29,724 nucleotides of DNA. Source: CAIKBL01 sp043734785. GTDB taxonomy: Bacteria; Pseudomonadota; Gammaproteobacteria; Ga0077536. The translations under genes and the position numbers were made by a program. Shown one piece after another: positions 1-9,270 of the stretch. Position 1 is the first letter of the stretch. Every line of letters starts with the position of its first letter. The notes beneath the pieces are model-generated. The model saw nothing but the letters and a program-made list of their open reading frames with translations, made no database searches and was not told the origin of the DNA. Location: contig JAYTEX010000108.1 in NCBI GenBank assembly GCA_043734785.1, forward strand, positions 1-29,724, given 5' to 3'.

Positions 1-1108
1 CCTGCTCGTGATGCATACCCATGATCACGGAGCCGGCGGCCAGAAACAGCAGTGCCTTAAAGAAGGCATGCGTGAACAGATGAAAAATTGCCGCGGCGTA
101 CGCAGACGCGCCGAGCGCGACTGTCATGTAGCCGAGCTGCGAGAGCGTTGAGTAGGCGATCACCCGCTTGATGTCGTTCTGTACGAGGCCGAGAAGACCC
201 ATGAAAATGGCTGTCGTGGCGCCGATTAACAGCACCACCGAGAGCGCGGTGGTGGACAATTCGAACAATGGCGACATGCGCGCCACCATGAAGATTCCTG
301 CCGTGACCATGGTTGCCGCATGGATCAAGGCCGAGATGGGGGTTGGGCCTTCCATCGAATCAGGTAACCACACGTGTAATGGGACCTGCGCGGATTTGCC
401 CATGGCGCCCACGAACAGGCACAGACAGGTGAACGTCATGACTGACCATTGCTGGCCAGCCCACACGCTGATCGTGGTGCCCGCGAGCGCCGGCGCTTTA
501 TCGAAGACCTGGGCGTAATCAAGGCTCCCGAAATACATCAGGACCGAGGCAATGCCCAGCAGGAACCCGAAATCGCCGACCCTGTTCACCAGGAACGCCT
601 TGAGATTGGCGTGGATCGCCGTGTCGCGCTTGAACCAAAAACCAATCAGCAGGTAAGACACGACACCAACCGCCTCCCACCCGAAGAACAACTGCAGGAA
701 ATTGTTCGACATGACCAGCATGAGCATGCTGAAGGTGAACAACGAGATGTACGAGAAGAAGCGCTGATAGCCTGGATCCTCACGCATGTAGCCGATGGTG
801 TAGATGTGCACCATCCAGGACACGAAAGTCACTACGACCATCATCGTGACCGTGAGCTGATCGATCAGAAAACCGATCTGGAAATTCACGCCACCGCTCT
901 GCAGCCAGGTGTACAGGGTCACATTGAGCGGCGTCGCGCCGTTGAAGATGATGTCCCGAAACACCACACAAGACAGCACGAACGAGAGGCCTACGCTCAG
1001 GGTCGTGACCCAATGGGCGCCGCTGCGCCCCAATACACGCCCGAACAGGCCGGCCGCGATGGCGCCCGCCAGCGGGGCCAGCACGATGGCCAGACACAAA
1101 TCTTTCAC
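1..1108 (-). CDS. nuoL: NADH-quinone oxidoreductase subunit L, 3' end cut by window edge
   Basis: Largest antiporter-like membrane subunit of complex I, thought to pump protons at the distal end of the membrane arm. The first 369 codons are present; the family is usually about 600-670 residues, so the C-terminal half with the long lateral helix lies outside. The reading frame has to be read from a GTG at 1108, preceded by GAGAAG; no ATG fits. Visible are the N-terminal hydrophobic segments, the MREDPGYQRFF loop, the conserved stretch SNNFLQLFFGWEAVGVVSYLL (it carries the glutamate of the first antiporter half-channel), LPDSMEGPTPISALIHAATMV and, near the edge, the lysine-bearing HAFFKALLFLAAGS. 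It lies 49 bases downstream of nuoK in the same operon. Identification is secure; only the start codon is inferred. Confidence 0.95.
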   Translation of the reverse strand, partial: MKDLCLAIVLAPLAGAIAAGLFGRVLGRSGAHWVTTLSVGLSFVLSCVVFRDIIFNGATPLNVTLYTWLQSGGVNFQIGFLIDQLTVTMMVVVTFVSWMVHIYTIGYMREDPGYQRFFSYISLFTFSMLMLVMSNNFLQLFFGWEAVGVVSYLLIGFWFKRDTAIHANLKAFLVNRVGDFGFLLGIASVLMYFGSLDYAQVFDKAPALAGTTISVWAGQQWSVMTFTCLCLFVGAMGKSAQVPLHVWLPDSMEGPTPISALIHAATMVTAGIFMVARMSPLFELSTTALSVVLLIGATTAIFMGLLGLVQNDIKRVIAYSTLSQLGYMTVALGASAYAAAIFHLFTHAFFKALLFLAAGSVIMGMHHEQ

Positions 1109-1157
1109 GTGTGCTTCTCGCTTATGCTCATGCCTGTCTCACGCATGCGTCGCGCAA

Positions 1158-1463
1158 TCATCCGCGCAAGGCGCTGATGTCCTCGACATTAATGGAACTG
1201 CGGTTGCGGAACAGCACCACCAGGATGGCGAGCCCGATCGCGGATTCGGCCGCCGCCACGGTCAGAATGAAAAACACGAAGACCTGCCCGCTGATATCCT
1301 GATTAAAATGTGAGAACGCGATGAAGTTGAGGTTCACGGCCAACAACATGAGTTCGATGCACATCAACAGCACGATGATGTTTTTGCGGTTGATGAAGAT
1401 TCCTGCCACGCTCAGGCAGAACAGGATCGCGCCCACCACGAGGAAATCCGCTAGCGCCAGCAT
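1158..1463 (-). CDS. nuoK: NADH-quinone oxidoreductase subunit K
   Basis: Small membrane subunit of complex I (MrpC-like), with three transmembrane helices carrying glutamates of the proton channel. The protein is 101 residues, exactly the usual family length, when read from the ATG at 1463, which has a GGAG six bases upstream. An in-frame TTG at 1478 would add five residues and has a poorer context. The hallmark stretch NRKNIIVLLMCIELMLLAVN, with the conserved membrane glutamate in CIELML, is present, as is the second one in AAESAIGLAI. The gene begins 23 bases after the nuoJ stop. Confidence 0.96.
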   Translation of the reverse strand: MLALADFLVVGAILFCLSVAGIFINRKNIIVLLMCIELMLLAVNLNFIAFSHFNQDISGQVFVFFILTVAAAESAIGLAILVVLFRNRSSINVEDISALRG

Positions 1464-1486
1464 GGGGGTCTCCGGCAATTCATCGC

Positions 1487-2107
1487 TCAGTGCTCCGTAT
1501 CCGGGGGATCGGGTTTCTCTGCCGCCATTTTGATCAAGCGTACGCGATCGCGGCGGTTTACTTGCACCTGGCGCTCAGGGCGCGGCGCCTTGGTCTGCCG
1601 CGTCGTGCGCAAGGTCAAGGCGATCGCGGCAATGATCGCGACCAGCAACACGACCGCCGCCACTTCGAACGGCAGCACGTACTGGGTGTACAACACTCGA
1701 CCGAGTTCCACAGTATTTTCATAGTCTGCGGCGGCTCGCGGCGGCTGGGGAACGTCCCCCAGCCCGAAGTGTCGATGTCCTACCACGAGACCGATAGCGG
1801 CCAGCATCAGCAGCGCGACAATTCCCGCAATGGGCAGATAGCTCGCAAACCCTTCGCGCAGTACTGCCGTATTAATATCGAGCATCATCACCACGAACAA
1901 GAACAGCACCATCACCGCGCCGACATAAACCAAGACCAGCGCAATGGCAAGGAACTCTGCTTCAAGCAGCACCCACAAGCCGGCGCTGGCGAAAAAAGCC
2001 ACGATCAGGAACAACGCCGCATGCACTGGATTACGGACCGTGATGACCATCGCGGCGGCGAATAGTAGCCCGGCGGCAAAGGTGTAGAAAACGAGTTGCT
2101 CGAACAT
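1487..2107 (-). CDS. nuoJ: NADH-quinone oxidoreductase subunit J
   Basis: Membrane subunit J of complex I (ND6-like), 206 residues, start ATG at 2107 with a purine-rich stretch upstream. Five hydrophobic segments can be read. The most conserved region, AEFLAIALVLVYVGAVMVLF, contains the pi-bulge helix typical of ND6/NuoJ. The last 40 residues are a charged, proline-rich cytoplasmic tail (PRPERQ...DPPDTEH) that is not strongly conserved in the family. It follows nuoI by 41 bases and precedes nuoK by 23. Confidence 0.95.
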   Translation of the reverse strand: MFEQLVFYTFAAGLLFAAAMVITVRNPVHAALFLIVAFFASAGLWVLLEAEFLAIALVLVYVGAVMVLFLFVVMMLDINTAVLREGFASYLPIAGIVALLMLAAIGLVVGHRHFGLGDVPQPPRAAADYENTVELGRVLYTQYVLPFEVAAVVLLVAIIAAIALTLRTTRQTKAPRPERQVQVNRRDRVRLIKMAAEKPDPPDTEH

Positions 2108-2148
2108 GCTGTGGCTTTTTCTCTAAACTGATCGCGGCGCCGTATAGA

Positions 2149-2637
2149 CTAACGATACGCGGCTTCGACGGCGCGGTCGGCCGCGATCTGCGTCTCAAAG
2201 CGATCGCCATTCGCGAGCAGCATCTCTTTGGTCATCAGCAGGTCACCGCGTTGTTCGCCGTGGTACTCGAAGTGCCGTGTTTCGACGATCGAGTCGACTG
2301 GGCACGATTCCTCGCAGAAGCCGCAGAATATGCATTTAGTCAGGTCAATGTCATAGCGCGTGGTGCGTCGCGTGCCGTCGGCACGTGGTTCGGATTCAAT
2401 GGTGATCGCGACCGCGGGGCACACGGCCTCACACAGCTTGCAGGCGATGCAACGCTCCTCCCCATTCGGATATCGGCGCAAGGCATGCAAGCCACGAAAA
2501 CGCGGCGATTGCGGCGTTTTCTCTTCCGGGTATTGCACCGTGATCTTGCGCTCGAAGAGATAACGCCCGGTCAGACGCATGCCCTTGACCAGCTCGAACA
2601 AGGTCAGACTCTTAAAGTAATTGACAACAACGTTCAT
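2149..2637 (-). CDS. nuoI: NADH-quinone oxidoreductase subunit I (2x[4Fe-4S] ferredoxin-like)
   Basis: Peripheral-arm subunit that carries electrons between the NuoG chain and the terminal cluster N2 in NuoB. Two complete [4Fe-4S] motifs are visible: C63, C66, C69, C73 and C102, C105, C108, C112, the ligands of N6a and N6b. From the ATG at 2637 the protein is 162 residues, the usual length, with GGGAG seven bases upstream; the frame stays open for 11 codons further upstream but that would run into nuoH. Only two bases separate it from the nuoH stop, so translation is probably coupled. Confidence 0.97.
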   Translation of the reverse strand: MNVVVNYFKSLTLFELVKGMRLTGRYLFERKITVQYPEEKTPQSPRFRGLHALRRYPNGEERCIACKLCEAVCPAVAITIESEPRADGTRRTTRYDIDLTKCIFCGFCEESCPVDSIVETRHFEYHGEQRGDLLMTKEMLLANGDRFETQIAADRAVEAAYR

Positions 2638-2639
2638 CG

Positions 2640-3740
2640 TCAGGCTCCCGCACTGGGGTGGTTGAACCACGGTGGAACTTGGAGGACCACGAGGGTTGAA
2701 ACGACCACGATCCAGACGATCGTAATCGGCAGGAATACCTTCCAGCCGAGGCGCATGATCTGGTCATAACGATAACGCGGGAAAGTGGCGCGAAACCACA
2801 GAAACAAAAATAGAAACAGAAAAGTCTTGAACACAAACCAATGGATGCCGTCGCCGAGTAAGGTGCCGATGACGGGGATATCAGCCAGCGCCGTCGGCAG
2901 CGGCGACATCCAACCGCCGAAGAACAGCACGGCAGTGAGACCCGAGATCAGGATCATGTTGGCGTATTCGGCGAGAAAGAACAGGGCAAATCCCATGCCG
3001 GCATATTCCACATGGAAGCCGGCCACGATCTCGGATTCCCCTTCACTGACGTCGAACGGCGCGCGATTGGTTTCGGCGACGCCGGAAATGAAGTAGATCA
3101 GAAACAACGGGAACAACGGGAGCCAGAACCAGGTCAAGAAATTGCCGCGCTGCGCTTCGACGATCGCGCTCAAATTCAAGCTGCCGGCAGCGACCAGCAC
3201 GCCCACCAACGCGAAGCCCATCGGGATTTCATAACTGACGATCTGTGCCGCAGAGCGCATCGCGCCGAGAAATGCGTACTTCGAATTGGAGGCCCAGCCG
3301 GCAATGATGATGCCGTACACACCGAGAGAAGTCAGGGCCAGGATGTACAGGAGACCCGCGTTGATATTGGTCAACACTATCTCACTGCCAAACGGCACCA
3401 CCGCCCACGCCGCGAGTGCCGGCGCTAGCGCCACAATCGGCGCGAGCAGAAACAACCCCTTGTCGGCACCGGTCGGGATGATCATTTCCTTCATCAGCAG
3501 CTTGAACGCATCCGCGATCGGCTGGCCAAAGCCCCCGAGCAGTTTGATGCCGAAGAAGGTGACCCGGTTGGGTCCCAGACGCACCTGCATGTAGCCGATG
3601 ACTTTGCGCTCCAGCAACGTGAGATAGGCCACGCAGCCCATCAAGGGCAGCAGGATGATCATAATCTTGAGCAGGATGATCATCACCGTCGCCAGTGGCG
3701 CCGGCAAGAAGGCAAGAAGGTCTTGCAAATATTCAGTCAC
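2640..3740 (-). CDS. nuoH: NADH-quinone oxidoreductase subunit H
   Basis: Membrane subunit H (ND1-like), which forms much of the quinone-access chamber next to NuoB and NuoD. The protein is 366 residues with about eight hydrophobic segments. Conserved elements include LLERKVIGYMQVRLGPNRV near residue 45, RAPFDVSEGESEIVAGFHVE in the matrix-side loop and WFRATFPRYRYDQ near the C-terminus. The start is a GTG at 3740 that overlaps the nuoG stop by eight bases, with only a weak GGAA upstream, which suggests translation coupled to nuoG. Confidence 0.96.
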   Translation of the reverse strand: MTEYLQDLLAFLPAPLATVMIILLKIMIILLPLMGCVAYLTLLERKVIGYMQVRLGPNRVTFFGIKLLGGFGQPIADAFKLLMKEMIIPTGADKGLFLLAPIVALAPALAAWAVVPFGSEIVLTNINAGLLYILALTSLGVYGIIIAGWASNSKYAFLGAMRSAAQIVSYEIPMGFALVGVLVAAGSLNLSAIVEAQRGNFLTWFWLPLFPLFLIYFISGVAETNRAPFDVSEGESEIVAGFHVEYAGMGFALFFLAEYANMILISGLTAVLFFGGWMSPLPTALADIPVIGTLLGDGIHWFVFKTFLFLFLFLWFRATFPRYRYDQIMRLGWKVFLPITIVWIVVVSTLVVLQVPPWFNHPSAGA

Positions 3741-6126
3741 TGCGCGTTCCAGCAGCTTGAAGGGTCACGGTTAGGCTGTCCGGCAGCTGGGCCGCGAGGT
3801 CGGTTGCGCCGTAAATGAGGCAGCAGCCTGCGGGTACGGCGGCATCGCTGACCACTCGCGCACTGGCGCACACGGCGCCCGCCGTCACGCTGATTTGTGC
3901 GCCATCGGCGAGCGCAAGATCGGCCAATGTGGCCGCCGCAATATGCACGTGTGCGTCGCCGGCCTGAGGCATCATTTGCAGCGCGCCAGCTCGGCGCACC
4001 AAGGCGTCTGTGCGATACAGCGGGACCTGCGTGATCCGTTCCAATCCCGCCACCGCCACCGCGGCGGACTCGGCAGTAGGCAGCGCGTAGGTGGGCACGA
4101 CCACATCGAGCGAACCGCATAACGCGCGCAATTCCCGCGTGACGTCCTGGCAGGTAACGGCGTCGAATCCGGGCAGTCCGCACTGCTCCCCTGCTGCGCG
4201 CAGGACTTTCCAAGCGGCACGCGCAGTGCCAGGCGGCTTGACCGCCGGCCCAAATTCCTGCCAATCACCCTGCGCATTCACGTAACTGCCTGCGTTCTCG
4301 GCAAAGCTTGCGATTGGCAGCAGCAGGGTTGAAACCGCTTCGAGACCGCTCGACGCAAAGGCCGTCAGGGCTACCACGAATTGCGCGGCTTGCAGGGCAG
4401 CGCGTGCAGCGATCGGATCCGCACAATCGGCGTCAGGTTCAATCCCGAGCAACAGGTAGGTCGACAGTGGCGTGTGGAGCACGCTGGCCCCCGCGTGCCC
4501 CGGCACAATCTGCACGCGCCCGGCCGGCCCACGATGGGGCACGGCGCCAGCGAGCCAGGCGCCAGCGGCGTTCGCGCCTTCGGTCAGCACGCCCAGCCGC
4601 GCGTTACACAGCTTGGCAAGTGCCGAGAGCAGACCTAGCAACGCGGCGCGCTGCGGATGCGACTGCAACTGGGTGCCCGCAAGCACCTGCATCCGCTGGC
4701 GGCCGACCAACAGGCGCGCGATCTCGCCTGCCGCGGCATCGGCCGTGTAGCGCGCGAACGTGCCCGCCCCCTGCCCCACCGCGTCTGCGCACGCACGCAC
4801 GAGGCCGCCGACGGTGGCAACCAATTGGCTCGGCGCGACGGTCACCCGCGCAGCGAGATCGAAGTTGTAGTCTTGCGCCAGGGTATCGAGAACGACCACC
4901 TGCGCGCCACGGAGGGCCGCTTTGCGCACGCGATGATTGATCAGCGGCTGATCATGGCGCGGATAGCCCCCAACGATGAGCACCGCGTCCGCTTGTTCGA
5001 GCGCTGCGAGCGAGCACCCCAGCGTGGGAAACATCGGCTCACTCGCGTCGCCCGAGAAATCCTGCTGGCGCAAGCGATGATCAATATGCTGGCTGCCGAG
5101 ACCACGGATTAAGCGCTGCAGCAGAAAAAATTCTTCGCAGGTAGACGAGGGTGCAGCCAGCGCGCCGATTGAGCCTTCGGCGCTCCGTAGCGCCGCGGTT
5201 AGCTGGTTGAACGCCGTGTCCCAGTCGCACTCACGCCAGTGTCCATTTTCCTTAATGCGCGGCGTAAGCAGGCGCTCTGCGCTCGTCAATCCCTGGTAGC
5301 TGTAGCGATCGCGATCTGCGATCCAGGTTTCGTTGGTCGCCTCGTTTTCTTTCGGGACCACTCTTTTGACGACCTGGCCTTTGACGTGCACATGCACATT
5401 CGAGCCCACGCAATCGTGCGGCGCGATGGAGTCGAACTGACGCAGTTCCCACGCGCGCGCGGAATACCGGTAGGGTTTGGAGGTGAGCGCACCAACCGGG
5501 CAGAGATCGATCACGTTACCGGACAGTTCGGAGGTCATGGCCTGGGCTACGTAGGTACCGATCTCCAGATGCTCGCCGCGACCCGTTGCGCCCAGTTCAC
5601 GCAAGCCCGCCACTTCCTCGCCGAACCGCACACACCGTGTGCAGTGAATGCAGCGAGTCATGTCGGTTTGCACCAGCGGGCCGATATTCTTGTCGCGAAC
5701 TACGCGCTTGCGCTCTGTGAACTGCGACACCGCACTGCCGTAACCAAGCGCAAGATCCTGCAGTTCGCACTCCCCGCCCTGATCGCAGATCGGACAGTCC
5801 AGCGGGTGATTAATCAGCAGAAATTCCATGGTCGCCTGCTGGGCAGAAATGGCTTTCGGCGATTTGGTGTAGACCTTCATGCCGTCCATAACGGGCGTGG
5901 CGCAGGCTGGTTGGGGCTTGGGCGCGCGCTCTACTTCGACCAGGCACATCCGGCAATTGGCGGCCACACTGAGCTTCTTGTGGTAACAGAAACGCGGGAT
6001 GTAGATCCCGGCGGCATCGGTCACGTCCATCAGCATCGCGCCTTTGCGCGCTTTCAGGGCTTGGCCATCGACCTCGATGGCCACCAGGTCTTCAAGTTTC
6101 GGAACTTCTGTCACCGACGCGCTCAT
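3733..6126 (-). CDS. nuoG: NADH-quinone oxidoreductase subunit G
   Basis: Largest peripheral subunit of complex I (797 residues), which passes electrons from NuoF toward NuoI. Seen in the sequence: an N-terminal ferredoxin domain with C47, C58, C61 and C75 (cluster N1b); H107, C111, C114 and C120 (the His-ligated N5); C159, C162, C165 and C209 (N4). The region that in the E. coli type binds the extra cluster N7 keeps a single cysteine (C239), so N7 is absent, as in mitochondrial-type complex I. The C-terminal two thirds is a degenerate, molybdenum-free molybdopterin-oxidoreductase fold, rich in alanine and poorly conserved. Start ATG at 6126, 43 bases after nuoF; the Shine-Dalgarno is weak. 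The stop overlaps nuoH. Confidence 0.96.
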   Translation of the reverse strand: MSASVTEVPKLEDLVAIEVDGQALKARKGAMLMDVTDAAGIYIPRFCYHKKLSVAANCRMCLVEVERAPKPQPACATPVMDGMKVYTKSPKAISAQQATMEFLLINHPLDCPICDQGGECELQDLALGYGSAVSQFTERKRVVRDKNIGPLVQTDMTRCIHCTRCVRFGEEVAGLRELGATGRGEHLEIGTYVAQAMTSELSGNVIDLCPVGALTSKPYRYSARAWELRQFDSIAPHDCVGSNVHVHVKGQVVKRVVPKENEATNETWIADRDRYSYQGLTSAERLLTPRIKENGHWRECDWDTAFNQLTAALRSAEGSIGALAAPSSTCEEFFLLQRLIRGLGSQHIDHRLRQQDFSGDASEPMFPTLGCSLAALEQADAVLIVGGYPRHDQPLINHRVRKAALRGAQVVVLDTLAQDYNFDLAARVTVAPSQLVATVGGLVRACADAVGQGAGTFARYTADAAAGEIARLLVGRQRMQVLAGTQLQSHPQRAALLGLLSALAKLCNARLGVLTEGANAAGAWLAGAVPHRGPAGRVQIVPGHAGASVLHTPLSTYLLLGIEPDADCADPIAARAALQAAQFVVALTAFASSGLEAVSTLLLPIASFAENAGSYVNAQGDWQEFGPAVKPPGTARAAWKVLRAAGEQCGLPGFDAVTCQDVTRELRALCGSLDVVVPTYALPTAESAAVAVAGLERITQVPLYRTDALVRRAGALQMMPQAGDAHVHIAAATLADLALADGAQISVTAGAVCASARVVSDAAVPAGCCLIYGATDLAAQLPDSLTVTLQAAGTRSD

Positions 6127-6169
6127 GGGTTTAGGTTAGCTCTAACTGCCGTGATCAAGGGATGGAACG

Positions 6170-7489
6170 TCACGCCGCCGCCACGGTGCGCGCAGGCTCC
6201 AGCACGCTGTGGCCGTGCTGGATGTAGTACTCGAATTCCGCGCGAAATTGCTTCACGAAGCTGCGCACCGGCATCGCCGCCGCATCACCCAGCGCGCAGA
6301 TCGTGTGCCCTTCAATCTTGGACGCGACGTTATCCAGGCGGTCGAGATCGGCAAGCTGCCCTTCGCCATCAATGATGCGACAGAGCATGCGATACAGCCA
6401 ACCGGTGCCCTCACGGCACGGCGTGCACTGCCCGCAGGACTCGGCATAGTAGAAACGCGAAATTCGCCGCAGGACCTGGACCATGTCAGTCGTGTCGTCC
6501 ATCACAATCACCGCCCCGGAACCGAGCATTGAACCCGCCTTGGAGATCGAGTCGTAGTCCATATCGAGTTCCATCATCACCGGCCCCGGTAACACGGGCA
6601 CCGAAGAGCCACCCGGAATCACCGCCTTCAATTGACGTCCATCGCGCATGCCACCTGCCAGCGCCAATAAAGTCTTGAATGGAGTGCCCAATGGAATCTC
6701 GAAATTGCCTGGGCGCGCCACGTGACCGCTGACGGAGAAAATCTTGGTGCCCAGATTATTCGGCTTACCGTAGCTCGCAAACCATTCCGCGCCGCGGCGT
6801 AGAATCGAGGGCACTGAGGCGAAGGACTCGGTGTTGTTGATCGTGGTCGGTTTGCCGTAGAGGCCAAAGGTGGCAGGGAACGGCGGCTTGAAGCGCGGTA
6901 ATCCCTTCTTGCCTTCGAGCGATTCGAGCAACGCGGTTTCTTCGCCGCAAATGTAGGCACCAGCCCCGAGATGGTCGTAAAGATCGAAATCGACACCTGC
7001 GCCCAAAATGTTCTTGCCGAGATAGCCTGCGGCATAGGCATCCTTGAGCGCGGCCACGAAACGCTGGTAGGGCTCGTCCATAAATTCACCGCGCAGGTAG
7101 TTATAACCGACGCTCGCGCCGATCGCATACCCCGCGATCGCCATGCCTTCCACCAGCGCGTGCGGATTGAAACGTAGGATGTCGCGGTCCTTGCAGGTAC
7201 CAGGCTCGCTCTCGTCCGAATTGCACACGATGTATTTCTGTAGGCCTGGGGTCTTCGGCATGAAGCTCCATTTAATACCCGTCGGAAAGCCAGCGCCTCC
7301 GCGCCCGCGAAGGCCTGCGGCCTTGACGATATCAATCACTTCTTGCTGCGGCGTTCTTTCGCGCAGAATTTTTTCCCAGGCGGTATAGCCACCGAGCTTG
7401 CGGTAGGTGGCCATAGACCACGGATCCGGGTGACCAAGCGTCGCAAAGCACGTGAGATTCAACGGGACATCGTGCTCGTTAGGGCTCAT
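6170..7489 (-). CDS. nuoF: NADH-quinone oxidoreductase subunit F (NADH/FMN subunit)
   Basis: Flavoprotein that oxidises NADH and passes electrons through FMN to cluster N3. The protein is 439 residues. The glycine-rich GRGGAGFPTG (62-71) binds nucleotide; the YICGEETALLESLEG region (179-193) is the FMN signature; C352, C355, C358 and C398 ligate N3. The frame is open for 76 more codons upstream, but those overlap nuoE and look unlike protein. The ATG at 7489 shares four bases (ATGA) with the nuoE stop and gives the normal family length, so it is the chosen start. Confidence 0.97.
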   Translation of the reverse strand: MSPNEHDVPLNLTCFATLGHPDPWSMATYRKLGGYTAWEKILRERTPQQEVIDIVKAAGLRGRGGAGFPTGIKWSFMPKTPGLQKYIVCNSDESEPGTCKDRDILRFNPHALVEGMAIAGYAIGASVGYNYLRGEFMDEPYQRFVAALKDAYAAGYLGKNILGAGVDFDLYDHLGAGAYICGEETALLESLEGKKGLPRFKPPFPATFGLYGKPTTINNTESFASVPSILRRGAEWFASYGKPNNLGTKIFSVSGHVARPGNFEIPLGTPFKTLLALAGGMRDGRQLKAVIPGGSSVPVLPGPVMMELDMDYDSISKAGSMLGSGAVIVMDDTTDMVQVLRRISRFYYAESCGQCTPCREGTGWLYRMLCRIIDGEGQLADLDRLDNVASKIEGHTICALGDAAAMPVRSFVKQFRAEFEYYIQHGHSVLEPARTVAAA

Positions 7490-7983
7490 GCCAGGCGCGC
7501 CAGAATTTCGTCGACCCGATCGGGCGTCAGGTGTTCGTAATAGACGTGATCGACCATCAGCATCGGCGCGCCGCAACAGGCGGCCAGGCACTCTTCTTCC
7601 TGCTTCAAATAAAATTTTCCGTCCGGGGTCGACTCGCCTACCTTGATGCCAAGTCTGTTCTCGACGTGCGCCAGCAAGGCTTCGCCGCCACGCAACATGC
7701 ACGAGACATTGGTGCACACTGAAATACTGTGGTGACCGACTTTTTTCGTCTCGAACATGGAATAGAAGCTGGCCACTTCATAGACTGCAATCCGCGGCAG
7801 ATGGAGGTAGGCGGCCACCGCATCCATGAGTGCCACCGTCAGGTAACCGTGATTCTCATGCTGGACTTCGCGCAGCGCCGCCAGCAAGGCCGATTGTTTG
7901 TGTTCGGCCGGGTACTTGGTCAGCCACTCATCGATCACCACGCGAGCGTGCGCCGACAGCAGGTTAGGGTCTGGGATTTGCAT
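7486..7983 (-). CDS. nuoE: NADH-quinone oxidoreductase subunit E
   Basis: Thioredoxin-fold subunit of the NADH-input module, 165 residues. C90, C95, C132 and C136 form the [2Fe-2S] cluster N1a motif (CTNVSC and ECLAACCGAP). The N-terminal helical part (VVIDEWLTKYP...YLTVALMDAVA) is typical. Start ATG at 7983, 15 bases after nuoD, with GAGAA about ten bases upstream. It forms the electron-input sub-complex with NuoF and NuoG. Confidence 0.97.
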   Translation of the reverse strand: MQIPDPNLLSAHARVVIDEWLTKYPAEHKQSALLAALREVQHENHGYLTVALMDAVAAYLHLPRIAVYEVASFYSMFETKKVGHHSISVCTNVSCMLRGGEALLAHVENRLGIKVGESTPDGKFYLKQEEECLAACCGAPMLMVDHVYYEHLTPDRVDEILARLA

Positions 7984-7998
7984 GGGCGTGCGTTCTCG

Positions 7999-9252
7999 TT
8001 ATCGATCGATCTCGCCGAACACGAGGTCCATGGTGCCGATGATGGCCACCACGTCCGCCAGCATATGGCCTTGAACCATTTCATTCATGGCCGAGAGATG
8101 CGCAAACCCCGCAGCGCGGGCTTTCAGGCGATAGGGTTTATTGGCGCCGTCCGACATCAAAAAAATCCCGAACTCCCCCTTCGGATGTTCGACTGCGGCG
8201 TAGACCTCGCCTGCCGGCACGCAATATCCCTCGGTGAACAACTTGAAGTGATGGATCAGCGACTCCATGTCGCCCTTCATTTCGCCGCGCGTGGGTGGGG
8301 TCAACTTGTGGTCGTCGAGAATCACTGGCCCGGGATGCTGACGCAGCCAGGTCACGCATTGCTTAAGGAGGCTCGCCGACTGCCGCATTTCCTCCATCCG
8401 GACCAGGTAGCGATCGTAGCAATCACCGTTCACGCCTATCGGAATATCGAAATCGAGCGCGGCATAGACCTCGTAAGGTTGTTTCTTGCGCAGATCCCAG
8501 GCAATGCCAGATCCGCGCAGCATCGGCCCGGTAAAGCCAAGCGCCATCGCGCGTTCGGGTGTGACGATGCCAATATCGACGGTGCGCTGTTTCCAGATGC
8601 GATTGTCTGTGAGCAAGGTCTCGTATTCGTCCACACAGGCGGGAAAGCGATCGGCGAAATCCTCAATGAAATCTAGCAACGAGCCCGCCCGATTGCTGTT
8701 CAGTGCGCGCGCTTGCTTTTCGCTGCGCCATTTCGAGACTAGGTACTGCGGCATACGATCCGGCAGGTCGCGGTAGACGCCCCCTGGCCGATAATAGGTG
8801 GCGTGCATGCGGGTACCCGAAACCGCCTCGTAACAGTCCATCAGATCTTCGCGTTCGCGAAAGCAGTACAAGAAGACTGTCATGGCGCCGATGTCGAGGC
8901 CGTGCGCACCCAACCACATCAGATGGTTGAGGATGCGGGTGATCTCATCGAACATCACGCGGATATACTGCGCGCGCACCGGCGGCGTAATGGCGAGCAG
9001 GCGTTCGATCGCCATCACATAGGCGTGTTCGTTGCACATCATGGACACATAGTCGAGGCGGTCCATGTAGCCGATGCTCTGATTGAACGGTTTGCTCTCG
9101 GCGAGCTTCTCGGTTCCCCGATGCAGCAGACCGATATGCGGGTCGGCGCGTTCAATGACTTCGCCATCCATCTCAAGCACCAGGCGCAACACCCCGTGGG
9201 CCGCCGGGTGCTGCGGACCGAAATTCAAGGTCATGTTGCGTATTTCGGGCAC
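7999..9252 (-). CDS. nuoD: NADH-quinone oxidoreductase subunit D
   Basis: 49-kDa-type subunit of complex I, related to the large subunit of NiFe hydrogenases but lacking the metal-binding cysteines; it forms the quinone site with NuoB. The protein is 417 residues. Conserved elements seen: LNFGPQHPAAHGVLRL near the N-terminus (the loop whose histidine faces ubiquinone), DPHIGLLHRGTEKL, and the C-terminal DLVFGEIDR. The start is GTG at 9252, 18 bases after the nuoC stop; there is no ATG that keeps the conserved N-terminus. nuoC and nuoD are separate genes here, unlike the fused nuoCD of E. coli. Confidence 0.97.
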   Translation of the reverse strand: MPEIRNMTLNFGPQHPAAHGVLRLVLEMDGEVIERADPHIGLLHRGTEKLAESKPFNQSIGYMDRLDYVSMMCNEHAYVMAIERLLAITPPVRAQYIRVMFDEITRILNHLMWLGAHGLDIGAMTVFLYCFREREDLMDCYEAVSGTRMHATYYRPGGVYRDLPDRMPQYLVSKWRSEKQARALNSNRAGSLLDFIEDFADRFPACVDEYETLLTDNRIWKQRTVDIGIVTPERAMALGFTGPMLRGSGIAWDLRKKQPYEVYAALDFDIPIGVNGDCYDRYLVRMEEMRQSASLLKQCVTWLRQHPGPVILDDHKLTPPTRGEMKGDMESLIHHFKLFTEGYCVPAGEVYAAVEHPKGEFGIFLMSDGANKPYRLKARAAGFAHLSAMNEMVQGHMLADVVAIIGTMDLVFGEIDR

Positions 9253-9270
9253 GTGAGTCTGGCTTGCCGG

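Noticed and set aside
449..1177. Long plus-strand open frame over nuoL (242 codons)
   Set aside because: It is antisense to the well-conserved nuoL and is His/Arg/Glu-rich without recognisable domains; a shadow of a GC-rich gene.
6134..6146. GTTAG-CT-CTAAC palindrome upstream of nuoG
   Set aside because: Only five pairs around two bases; too short and within a minor intra-operon gap to claim function.
5239..6375. 378-codon plus-strand frame opposite nuoG and nuoF
   Set aside because: It crosses the nuoG/nuoF boundary on the other strand and shows only mirrored composition, no family motif.
7487..7717. 76-codon N-terminal extension of nuoF
   Set aside because: Overlaps nuoE out of frame and is Arg-rich; the ATGA-coupled start gives the normal NuoF length.
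7729..8676. 315-codon plus-strand frame opposite nuoE and nuoD
   Set aside because: Antisense shadow; the minus-strand genes are unmistakable.
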